A stretch of DNA of 7,266 nt. It comes from an uncultured Woeseiaceae bacterium (GTDB taxonomy: Bacteria > Pseudomonadota > Gammaproteobacteria > Woeseiales > Woeseiaceae). The DNA lies in contig CAMYMP010000711.1 in the NCBI GenBank assembly GCA_947259435.1, forward strand, positions 1 to 7,266, in the 5' to 3' direction. The notes below the pieces were generated by a model. It saw only the letters and a program-made list of their open reading frames with translations. It had not been told where the DNA came from and searched no databases. Shown in pieces: positions 1 through 7,100 of the stretch (positions within the stretch are counted from its first letter, which is position 1; every line of letters starts with the position of its first letter). A program made the translations under genes and the position numbers.

Positions 1-639
1 AGATACCGGGGTGATCGCGACGTCGTCGCCATTTGCGAACTGACCATCGCCACCGCTTCGCAGCAGCGTGAATGCCAGGTCATTAACTGTCGACACGTCG
101 ATATCCTGATCGAAGCCAACAGCAACCTGTGTCGGAAAATCGGTGCTCACGCTGTCAGGCAATGGCGTCAGAGAGACGACAACTGGCGCCAGATTGGGCG
201 GAGTGCCGGAATCCGGCGCGGCACCATCCGTGATCCACTGGCGCACGAAGTCGACCGTTGCCTGCGGGACAGGCGGCCCGCCGAGGGGCATTTGCTCACC
301 TTCGGCGGCGGTCCCTTCAAGCTTTTTGATCAAATAACTCGCGTCCGGATTGCCGGGTGCCACAAGCTGGAAGGAGCCGTCCTGGCTACTCGCAACGCCG
401 ACGAGAGCGGTAAAGCTGCTGGCGGCATCAAGGCGCAGACCCAGCGGTGCGCTCGCACCCGAATGACACACGATGCATGACGGATTGAATACGTTCGCCT
501 GTATCGATGCCAGCGTAGCGGCCAGCGGCACATCGCCGCCCTCGCTCAGCGGCCGGCCACTGACATCCAAACCCTTGCCGCTACCCGCCGAACAGCCGCC
601 AACAGCAAGCCCAAGCAAAATGATAATCAGCAAACGCAC
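1..639 (-). CDS. Lipoprotein with c-type haem (CxxCH) domain and Ig-like domain, partial (3' end beyond window)
   Basis: Open frame of 213 codons from a GTG at 639, running off the left edge. Seen: a short lipoprotein signal (MRLLIIILLGLAVGGC, lipobox Cys16, followed by Ser rather than Asp, compatible with outer-membrane sorting). Residues about 40-140 form a c-type cytochrome-like domain with CIVCH at 55-59 (covalent haem site), SYLIKKLEG at 101-109 and QMPLGG at 117-121, whose Met is a candidate axial ligand. From about 151 an Ig-like segment starts (PVVVSLTPLPDSVSTDFPTQ, then FDQDID), resembling SbsA-type bacterial Ig domains. Start choice: GGAG lies nine bases before the GTG and the signal peptide begins directly there; the in-frame ATGs at 738 and 693 would add a polar, Arg/His-rich leader before the signal. 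Role inferred: a surface or periplasmic haem lipoprotein for electron transfer or binding. The haem domain resembles the one in the lipoprotein at 4121-7266. The substrate is unknown. Confidence 0.85.
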   Translation of the reverse strand, partial: MRLLIIILLGLAVGGCSAGSGKGLDVSGRPLSEGGDVPLAATLASIQANVFNPSCIVCHSGASAPLGLRLDAASSFTALVGVASSQDGSFQLVAPGNPDASYLIKKLEGTAAEGEQMPLGGPPVPQATVDFVRQWITDGAAPDSGTPPNLAPVVVSLTPLPDSVSTDFPTQVAVGFDQDIDVSTVNDLAFTLLRSGGDGQFANGDDVAITPVS

Positions 640-648
640 GGATACCGT

Positions 649-652
649 CTCC
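649..652 (-). promoter_or_regulatory. Shine-Dalgarno GGAG supporting the GTG start at 639
   Basis: On the minus strand GGAG is followed by nine bases and then GTG. It favours this start over upstream in-frame ATGs at 738 and 693, and agrees with a lipoprotein signal peptide that begins immediately at the GTG. Confidence 0.55.
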
Positions 653-674
653 GCATGGCGGGGTACATGGCCGG

Positions 675-703
675 TATGTCGTCGCGCGAGCATGAATGGT
701 TCA
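675..703 (-). promoter_or_regulatory. Candidate ECF-type promoter for the left lipoprotein
   Basis: The minus strand reads TGAACC (703-698), then 18 bases, then ACATA (679-675). Spacing matches the two stronger candidates in this window (TGAACC-N18-ACTnA). It sits 36 bases before the GTG at 639, giving a plausible short leader. The flanking GTCA and TTTTGC of the stronger sites are absent, and TGAACC alone also occurs by chance in coding sequence here, so this is tentative. Confidence 0.3.
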
Positions 704-745
704 ATCGCCAGGCTGCTTTCACGGCTCAGACGACTCATATTATTG

Positions 746-780
746 GTCAAATGAACCTTTTGCGGCCTTCTGCAGACTTA
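746..780 (+). promoter_or_regulatory. Candidate ECF promoter (autoregulatory) of the sigma/anti-sigma/peptidase operon
   Basis: The element is GTCAaaTGAACCTTTTGC at 746-763 with ACTTA at 776-780, 18 bases after TGAACC. A near-identical block lies at 4022-4039 upstream of the CHRD lipoprotein, with ACTCA at the same spacing. An AAC-containing -35 followed by a T-run is typical of ECF promoters, and ECF genes commonly autoregulate. Predicted transcription would begin around 785-790, giving a leader of roughly 25-30 bases before ATG 815. A TATAAT at 779-784 overlaps the -10 area and could serve a housekeeping sigma factor, though I see no good -35 at 17 bases for it. Confidence 0.6.
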
Positions 781-800
781 TAATCAATGAATCCACACAC

Positions 801-806
801 AGGTGG
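801..806 (+). promoter_or_regulatory. Shine-Dalgarno AGGTGG deciding the sigma-factor start
   Basis: AGGTGG lies eight bases before ATG 815, a normal spacing. The alternative in-frame GTG at 803 lies inside this site and would have no ribosome-binding site of its own, so ATG 815 is preferred. Confidence 0.6.
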
Positions 807-814
807 ACTCGCAA

Positions 815-1408
815 ATGACGCGTTCAACGGCTGGCAGTTCAGCTCCAGGACAGAAGGCGGCCAACGAGCTTGCGCTCCTGGAGGCTATCAGGCGTGGTGA
901 TCGCCGCGCATTTGCAGAGCTTTATCGGCTTTATCATCCACGCCTGCACGGCTACCTGCACCGCATTCTTTCGAATAGGGCGATTGCAGAAGAAGTGCTG
1001 GATGATGTGATGTTTGTCGTGTGGACGGATGCCCGCAAGTTTCGCGGTCATGCGGCAGTGTCGAGCTGGATTTTCGGCATTGCCTATCGCAAGGCAATGA
1101 CGGCAATCAGAAAGGAAGGCCGCTACCACGCACTCTTGGATCACGGCGCCGACGTCAACACGGTGCCTGCGAAAGCGTCACAGGACGTCGAGCTTATACA
1201 GGCTGCGCTTGTGCAGCTGAGTCCGGATCATCGCCAGGTTGTGGAACTCACATATTTCAGTGGTTTTTCGTATCAGGAAATCGCGACCATCGCAGACTGC
1301 CCGGTAAATACCATCAAAACACGAATGTTTCATGCCCGACGACGGCTGAAATACCTGTTGCCGATACTGTCCGGAGCAGACGAGGAGCAAGATCGTGAAC
1401 AGGCATGA
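815..1408 (+). CDS. RNA polymerase sigma factor, ECF subfamily (sigma-70 family)
   Basis: A 197-residue protein of usual ECF size. Seen: region sigma-2 at about residues 33-100, including AFAELYRLYHPRLHGYLHR and the core-binding and -10 segment around VLDDVMFVVW and SSWIFGIAYRKAM; a variable linker at about 101-126; region sigma-4 at about 127-181, starting LSPDHRQVVELTYFSGFSY and carrying the helix-turn-helix YQEIATIADCPVNTIKTRMF. Sigma-1.1 and sigma-3 are absent, as expected for ECF factors. It directs RNA polymerase to a dedicated set of promoters in the cytoplasm. A GTG 12 bases upstream (803) could add four residues, but the Shine-Dalgarno favours ATG 815. The 3' end overlaps the anti-sigma gene by 14 bases, so the two are probably translationally coupled. 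The candidate promoter at 746-780 matches one before the CHRD lipoprotein, suggesting autoregulation and one nearby target. The ECF group and inducing signal cannot be assigned from sequence. Confidence 0.95.
   Translation: MTRSTAGSSAPGQKAANELALLEAIRRGDRRAFAELYRLYHPRLHGYLHRILSNRAIAEEVLDDVMFVVWTDARKFRGHAAVSSWIFGIAYRKAMTAIRKEGRYHALLDHGADVNTVPAKASQDVELIQAALVQLSPDHRQVVELTYFSGFSYQEIATIADCPVNTIKTRMFHARRRLKYLLPILSGADEEQDREQA
1382..1387 (+). promoter_or_regulatory. Shine-Dalgarno GAGGAG for the anti-sigma GTG start
   Basis: GAGGAG lies inside the sigma-factor 3' end, seven bases before GTG 1395. It selects that start over the in-frame ATG at 1413, which has no comparable site at normal spacing. Confidence 0.6.
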
Positions 1409-2048
1409 ACCCATGTCACATGAGCAGGCCAGCGAGTTACTGCCCTGGCTTATTAATAACTCTCTGGCAGAGGGCGAACGAGACCTCGTGCGCGCGCACG
1501 CAACAAGTTGTGTGATTTGCCGGCGTGAGTTACATGAGCTCGAGAATCTGCGCGATTCGATTTCGGACGCATCCACCGCGACGACAATTCCGGCACCCGA
1601 TATGCGTCGCATCAATGCGCGCATCGATGCTTTGATTGAGAAGGAAAATCGGGGCCAGATACTGTTGACGAAGATGCGCGAGTTCTTCGGCAGCCCGTGG
1701 CGAATCGCTTTCGCCGCTCAAACCGCCGTGGTCGTCGTGCTCGCAACGGTATTGCTGTGGCCGCAAGTCGATGAACCGGGGTTCACGACGCTGACCGATC
1801 CACAGAACCTGCCCGACGGGCAGTATGTCCGCGTCGTATTCGAACCGACTCTTCCCGCCTCCGACTTGTCGCGCTTGCTCGACACAATGAACCTGACGAT
1901 AGTCGATGGGCCGTCGGACCGTGGTGTGTATACACTTCGACTATCGATAACTCTATCCGCTGCGGATCGCGCCGCCATAGTGGCAGATTTGTCGTCCAAT
2001 GACGGTGTTGTGTTTGCACAGCCCGTGCCCAGTGGGGTGCAACAATGA
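1395..2048 (+). CDS. Zinc-finger anti-sigma factor, single-pass membrane protein with propeptide-like periplasmic domain
   Basis: A 217-residue protein starting at a GTG that overlaps the sigma gene. Seen: a cytoplasmic N-terminal zinc-binding anti-sigma (ZAS-type) motif H35-x3-C39-x2-C42 (HATSCVIC); a helical, charged linker to about residue 100; one transmembrane segment at about 103-122 (RIAFAAQTAVVVVLATVLLW); and a periplasmic domain at about 143-212 with a beta-alpha-beta look (YVRVVFEP, SDLSRLLDTMNLTIVDG, VYTLRLSIT, VVFAQPV). ZAS domains bind and silence the ECF factor encoded beside them, and release follows a conformational change or proteolysis. The periplasmic part can be aligned by eye with the N-terminal prodomain of the S8 peptidase encoded immediately downstream (IVD...SIT...AQ in both), suggesting a propeptide-inhibitor-like fold; that is inference. 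The stop overlaps the peptidase start as ATGA, indicating coupled translation. The anti-sigma assignment is firm; the signal and partner are not. Confidence 0.9.
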   Translation: MNRHEPMSHEQASELLPWLINNSLAEGERDLVRAHATSCVICRRELHELENLRDSISDASTATTIPAPDMRRINARIDALIEKENRGQILLTKMREFFGSPWRIAFAAQTAVVVVLATVLLWPQVDEPGFTTLTDPQNLPDGQYVRVVFEPTLPASDLSRLLDTMNLTIVDGPSDRGVYTLRLSITLSAADRAAIVADLSSNDGVVFAQPVPSGVQQ

Positions 2049-3346
2049 AACAACTATGGATCATCGTCATGCTCGTTATTGCCACGGGCGCCTCGTCGTC
2101 GTATGCCGATGAAGGCAACGATACGGAAGCTACCAGGATACTGGTAACGTTTTCGGATCCCGGGATGAGTAACGCAGCGAGAGCCGGCCCGGGCCGGCCG
2201 GGTTACAACCGCCGCTCGTCTTCCTATCTCGTGTCCGTTGGCGTCAAGAGAGCGGCGAACCGGATCGCAAAGGATTTTGGCCTGCTCGTTGTTGACGAAT
2301 GGCCGATACTGCCGTTGAAAGTACACTGTCTGGTTTTTTCCATCACCGACGACGTGTCCGTGGACCAACTTCTCGGTCAACTTCGGCAGAGGCCCGAGGT
2401 CGAGTCGGCGCAGCTTTTGAATCAGTTCGAAGTGTCCGGGACTCTAGACACAAGTGGAGCTGATCCGTATTCGAAACTGCAGCACAACTTCCAGACGCTG
2501 GAGCTTGCTCAGGCTCATGCATGGTCGCTCGGCGCTGGCACCAGCGTAACCATCATCGACACCGGAGCAGACCTCAATCATCCCGAACTAAAGACTCAGA
2601 TCAAAACCCATCATGACTTCGCGAATATTAAAGACGACGATTTTGTGGCGGACGCCCATGGTACGGCAGTCGCAGGCGTCATCGCTGCCGCCTCCAACAA
2701 CGGTATCGGCGTAGTTGGTGTTGCCCCATCGGCCCAGCTGACTGTTCTAAAGGCTTGCTGGTATGAGCGGCGCGGTTCGCGAGCCGTGTGCGACAGTTTT
2801 ACGCTGGCGAAAGCTCTGAGCCACGCTGTTGAGTCCGGCACCGATGTCATTAACCTGAGCCTCGGCGGGCCTTCGGATGCGCTACTCAATCGCCTCGTCG
2901 GGCTTGCCCTGAAGCGCGGCATTTTTGTCGTCGCTGCAGCACCCGCGAAGCAAAGAGCCGGATTCCCAGTAGAAATTCCCGGAGTCATTGTCGTTGAGTC
3001 CGAGCGTCCGTTAGACTCAGAGGATACGTTGCACCGGTTTCCCGTCAATGCGCCGGGCGACGAGATTCTTGTGCCGGTGCCGGGCGGCGGTTTTGACTAC
3101 GCTTCGGGCAGCTCCTTGTCTGCAGCACACGTATCCGGCGTCATCGCATTGCTCATCGCGAAGCAGCCCCGCCTGAGCCGTGACCAGGTCAATACACTGC
3201 TCGTCGACAGCCGCCCCATGGTCGGCAAGTCCGTCAACGCCTGCCGTGCACTGGCGCGGCTGTTGCAGCGGTCCGGCTGCCGGGGCGATGCGGCGGTGAC
3301 GCAGTCTACGTCAGAAAGCCACAGACAGGCTGATGACGAACTGTGA
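2045..3346 (+). CDS. Exported S8 family (subtilisin-like) serine peptidase with N-terminal prodomain
   Basis: A 433-residue protein starting in an ATGA overlap with the anti-sigma stop; GGGG seven bases upstream may act as ribosome-binding site. Seen: a Sec signal at 1-21 (MKQLWIIVMLVIATGASSSY, then A|DEG); a prodomain at about 30-130; a catalytic domain at about 150-390 with Asp172 in TIIDTGADLNHPEL, His205 in HGTAVAGVIAA and Ser357 in ASGSSLSAAHVSG. INLSLGGP (269-276) is the substrate-binding strand. Cys238/Cys249 and Cys400/Cys412 could form disulfides. Odd: where subtilases carry AAAGN with the oxyanion-hole Asn, this protein has AAAPA (297-301), so activity may be reduced, altered or lost. 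No transmembrane anchor is seen after the signal, so it should be periplasmic or secreted. Operon position after sigma and anti-sigma genes implies a role in signal sensing or as an effector of that pathway. The 3' end overlaps the convergent porin gene by 36 bases. Confidence 0.92.
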   Translation: MKQLWIIVMLVIATGASSSYADEGNDTEATRILVTFSDPGMSNAARAGPGRPGYNRRSSSYLVSVGVKRAANRIAKDFGLLVVDEWPILPLKVHCLVFSITDDVSVDQLLGQLRQRPEVESAQLLNQFEVSGTLDTSGADPYSKLQHNFQTLELAQAHAWSLGAGTSVTIIDTGADLNHPELKTQIKTHHDFANIKDDDFVADAHGTAVAGVIAAASNNGIGVVGVAPSAQLTVLKACWYERRGSRAVCDSFTLAKALSHAVESGTDVINLSLGGPSDALLNRLVGLALKRGIFVVAAAPAKQRAGFPVEIPGVIVVESERPLDSEDTLHRFPVNAPGDEILVPVPGGGFDYASGSSLSAAHVSGVIALLIAKQPRLSRDQVNTLLVDSRPMVGKSVNACRALARLLQRSGCRGDAAVTQSTSESHRQADDEL

Positions 3347-4042
3347 GTCGGCCGACACAGTAGCGGCAAGTTTGTCCGGTCTTTCGTTGTCAAAGTAGCG
3401 AAGATCTACGGTAAGCCACGAAAACCTGGCAGAGGCGCCGGCGTCCCAGTGCAGATAGCGTTCCACGCCCAGGCTGGTGCGATCGACCTGACCTAAACCG
3501 GCGCTGATCACCCAGGCACTCGCGACCGGCCATTCTGTGCGCAGCTCCCAATGGCGGCCGACTTCCCCAAGCCCGTTTAAATCATCCGTGTACCCGATTT
3601 CTACGGAAAAGTGCTCGTAAAAGGTCGCAGCGACAAGCGCTTCATTGTAGTCGTAGCTATGTGCGCCGGTCTGGCCGGGATACGTGTAGCGAAGCAGCGT
3701 AGCAGAGAATGAAATGGGCGCCTGCGATGCAAAATGATAGCCGACATAGAAATCCAACTCCGCATCGCGCTCACCGAATCGGGTTTGCAGGTCGATGGTG
3801 CTGCCCCACAGGCCAGCGAACAAGCCGCTGTCGTGTTCGTAATCGAGACCCAACTGTATCGCCGGATCGCCGCCTGACATTGCCCGGCCCCGGTAAATGT
3901 ACTGACTGGTCAACGTTGCGATGCCGGAAAACTCGGACGCCAGCAACACCGTCGGATACGTCTGACATGTGGCGGCCATCACTGTAATCCAAGCAAGCTT
4001 GCAGTGATTGACTTTCTCGCCGTCATTTGAACCTTTTGCCAT
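3311..4042 (-). CDS. TorF family putative porin (TIGR02001/Gcw_chp-like outer-membrane protein)
   Basis: A 243-residue protein, a usual length for the family. Seen: a rather polar N-terminus, then a modestly hydrophobic signal-like stretch ending TVLLA|SEFSG near residue 36; the family-like opening block TLTSQYIYRGRAMSGGDPAI (43-62) followed by LGLDYEHDSGLFAGLWGS; alternating beta-strand pattern throughout; and a C-terminal Phe (FVISLSVAF), the usual outer-membrane insertion signal. Family members are annotated as porins of uncertain substrate. The start is not certain: no clear Shine-Dalgarno precedes ATG 4042, but the next in-frame ATG (codon 22) would leave too short a signal, so 4042 is kept. 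The first codons overlap a candidate promoter on the opposite strand serving the CHRD lipoprotein. It is convergent with the S8 peptidase gene and overlaps its last 36 bases. I see no ECF-like promoter of its own, so co-regulation is not indicated. Confidence 0.85.
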   Translation of the reverse strand: MAKGSNDGEKVNHCKLAWITVMAATCQTYPTVLLASEFSGIATLTSQYIYRGRAMSGGDPAIQLGLDYEHDSGLFAGLWGSTIDLQTRFGERDAELDFYVGYHFASQAPISFSATLLRYTYPGQTGAHSYDYNEALVAATFYEHFSVEIGYTDDLNGLGEVGRHWELRTEWPVASAWVISAGLGQVDRTSLGVERYLHWDAGASARFSWLTVDLRYFDNERPDKLAATVSADSQFVISLSVAF

Positions 4043-4056
4043 CTACGGGGCACTCA
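4022..4056 (+). promoter_or_regulatory. Candidate ECF promoter of the CHRD lipoprotein gene
   Basis: GTCAttTGAACCTTTTGC at 4022-4039 differs from the block upstream of the sigma gene (746-763) at only two of 18 positions. ACTCA at 4052-4056 stands at the same distance from TGAACC as ACTTA does at the first site. It points toward the lipoprotein starting at 4121, with a predicted leader of about 55-60 bases. The -35 part lies within the first codons of the divergent porin gene, so conservation cannot be explained by a shared protein-coding role. Matching element and spacing make control by the neighbouring ECF factor the best reading. Confidence 0.6.
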
Positions 4057-4120
4057 CTGGGAAAACGGGCCTGCATCTCAACGCAGATCAAAACACCGAA
4101 CAGCCGACAGGAATGATCCC

Positions 4121-7100
4121 ATGAAAAGCGCCCGCAGGATAACAACAACGTCGATTTACCTTTTTGTACTATTTGCCATTAGCGCGTGTGGTGGATCGAG
4201 TTCGAACAACAGGACACAACAACCACCGGCCGACACCACAGCGCCTACCGTCTCAGTGGTCCAGGCCCCAGCGGGAACGACAGTCAATCGCGTCGTAACG
4301 CTGACCGCCACAGCGAGTGACAATGTCGGCGTCGCTGATGTCCGTTTTTTCCTTGACGGCATGCTGCTCGGCAATGACACCACGGCACCCTACAGCTTCG
4401 ATTGGGACACGTCGGCCGCAGCAGACGGCGACCACCTGCTGCGGGCCGAGGCCGCGGACGCCGCGGGCAATGTCACTCAGTCGGGCGATGTGACCGTGAC
4501 CGTACGCAATACCGTCGAGATCACCGTGACGCCAAGCGGCCAGGAGGAGGTCTCCCCGATCGATTCGCAAGGCATGGCGCGGGCAAATTTGACGATCAAT
4601 CTCGTGACCGGCAGTGTCCAAGGCGACCTGACCGCCAACGGCATCACGCCAACGGCGGCACACATCCACGATGCGTTTGCCGGCGTGAATGGTCCTGTCC
4701 TCGTGCCGCTCGACCAGGACGCAGGCAATCCGTCGCTCTTCACGGTGCCCGCCGCTGCGACGCTGGATGCTGCAGGCGTCGATCGACTGCTTGCCGGCGG
4801 CCTGTACATCAACGTGCACACAGCCGCGGCACCGGACGGTGAGCTGCGCGGCCAGATTTTGCCTGAGGATTTTGTGTTGCGTTTCTCGAACCTCTCCGGC
4901 GCCGCCACAGTGCCAAGAGTCGATAGTGTCGCCAGTGGTCGCGTTGCCGTGACAATCAATCAGGTCACCGGCGCGCTGGTCGTGCAGGCCCGGGTTGAAG
5001 GGCTCGATGATGCGACTCAGGCGCACCTGCATGAGGCCTATGCCGGCGCCGCTGGCCCAGTATCTGTCGCTCTCGCCCAGGATCCCATGGACATTGGCCG
5101 CTGGTTCGTCGAGAACGCAAGCTTGAACGCGGCGGGGCTCGATGCATTCGCCGCCGGACGTCTTTACGTCAATGTACACAGCCCCGCTAACCCCGCCGGT
5201 GAGATCCGCGGCCAGATCGTGCCGGATGGTATAGCGGTCTTGTTTGCCGAACTCGATGGCGAACAGGAAGTGCCGGCAATCGATACGCGTGCCGATGGGC
5301 TTGCCGCACTGACGCTCGATGAAACGGGCTCGCTGCTGACCATACACGTCATCACAAACCGTTTGCCAGACGCGACTGCCTCACATTTGCACGGCGCCTT
5401 CGCCGGCGTCAACGGGGGAGTCGAGATCGGTTTGACGCAGGACGGCAGCGATCCGTCGCACTGGTTTGCCGAAGAGCAGTCACTCAGCGCCACGCAACTG
5501 GATGCAGTGCGCGCGGGGGCAACTTACATCAATGTGCATACTCCAGCACATCCGGGCGGCGAAGTTCGCGGCCAGGTCATTCCCGACGACATTCTGTTCG
5601 CATTCGGCCGACTGGAGGGCAGTCAGGAAGTGCCCGCCGTGAACAGCGCTGCCGGGGGCACGTTTGCGGTGACGGTCGATCCGGCCATATCTTCGCTTGT
5701 TGCACATGCGAACACGACGGGTGCCGACGATGCGGTCGCCGCTCATCTGCATGATGCATATGCCGGCACCAGTGGTGGTGTCGCGATCGACCTTACACAG
5801 GACCCCACCGATGTCACGCGGTGGTCGGCCGACAACGCCACGCTTACGGCAGATCAACTCACGGCATTTCGTGACGGTCGTTTTTATGTGAATGTGCACA
5901 CGCCCGCCAATCCCGGCGGGGAAATTCGCGGCCAGGTGGCGCCAACGCCAATCGAAGTCTTGTTCACCGATCTGAGTGGCGGTCAGGAAGTACCGGCAGT
6001 GAACACTGACGCAGGCGGCACGGCGGCGACGACTGTTAATCGCGAAACGGGAACCATTACGCTACATCTAAACGCCAGCGGTGCCGACACAGCGACGGCA
6101 TCGCATATTCACGTTGCGTACGCAGGCCAGAACGGTGGGGTGCTAGTTGGGCTCCAGCAGGACGCCGGCGACCCCGGTCACTGGTTCGCAAGCGACGCGC
6201 AGCTGGATGACGCCGGCCTCGCCGACTACCTGGCTGGTCGGCTGTACGTCAATTTGCATACGCCGGCGAATCCCGGCGGTGAGATTCGCGGTCAGATAGC
6301 GCCACCGCCGGTCGAGGTGTTATTCACGACCCTGAGCGGCGACCATGAAGTGCCGCCAGTCGTAAGTACAGCGACTGGTATCGCCGCGAGCACCGTCGAT
6401 CGCGACACGGGCACAGTGACCCTGCATTTGAACGCGACGGGTGCTGCTGATGCGACCGCTGCGCATATCCACACTGCTGGCGTCGGGCAGAACGGCCCTG
6501 TACTAGTTCCGCTGGTGCAGGACATGACCGATGTCGGCCACTGGTCTGTCAATGGCGAACAACTTGATATGACCGGCCTGGGCAACTACAAATCCGGCCA
6601 GTTGTACGTCAACCTGCACACACCGGCTAATCCAGGTGGCGAGATCCGCGGCCAGCTGGTACCCCCCAACGCCGCAGAATTCGATAGCGAGGCACCGACT
6701 GTCGACCTGACGTCGCCCATATCGCCCGTCAGCGGCACCGTAACCCTGGACGCCGACGCAATTGATAATCAAGGTGTCGTCGTGGTGCGCTTCCTCGTTG
6801 ATGGTGTGCTGATAGATAGCGACACGACAGCGCCCTACTCGATTAATTGGGATACGACGACGGTCGCCTATGGAGACGTTACGCTGACTGCGGAGGCGGA
6901 GGACCTCGCCGGCAACGTTGGTGTCTCTGCGAATGTCGATGTAACCGTTCAAAACGCTGCCGCAGTCACATTGACGCAGATCCAGACAATGGTATTCACG
7001 CCCAGATGTGCCGGCTGTCACTCTGGACCAACGAGCGACAACTTGCCGTCCGGTATGGACCTTTCGAGCGCGGCTGCCAGCCATGCCGCATTGGTCGACG

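Noticed and set aside
640..738. ATG at 738 as the start of the left lipoprotein
   Set aside because: It would put 33 polar, Arg/His-containing residues before the signal peptide; GTG 639 has GGAG at good spacing and a standard lipoprotein signal.
779..784. TATAAT as a housekeeping -10 box for the sigma operon
   Set aside because: No TTGACA-like -35 is seen about 17 bases upstream; the ECF-like element explains the region better, though a weak vegetative promoter cannot be excluded.
1178..1624. 148-codon minus-strand frame across the sigma/anti-sigma junction
   Set aside because: Antisense to two well supported overlapping genes and without recognisable features.
1406..1893. Further TGAACC hexamers at 1406-1411, 1772-1777 and 1888-1893
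   Set aside because: They lie inside the anti-sigma and sigma coding region, lack GTCA and TTTTGC flanks, and a hexamer is expected a few times by chance.
3264..3281. Small hairpin GCAGC...GCTGC near the peptidase 3' end as a terminator
   Set aside because: The stem is only five base pairs, no T-run follows, and it lies within coding sequence before the stop codon.
4402..4842. 146-codon plus-strand frame within the CHRD gene
   Set aside because: Arg/Gly-rich low-complexity product in a shifted frame of the real coding sequence, without domain or ribosome-binding site.
4253..5347. Long open frame (364 codons) on the minus strand opposite the CHRD repeats
   Set aside because: It lies antisense to a frame with clear domains, has no recognisable domain, and similar antisense frames recur across the GC-rich repeats; it is a by-product of codon bias.
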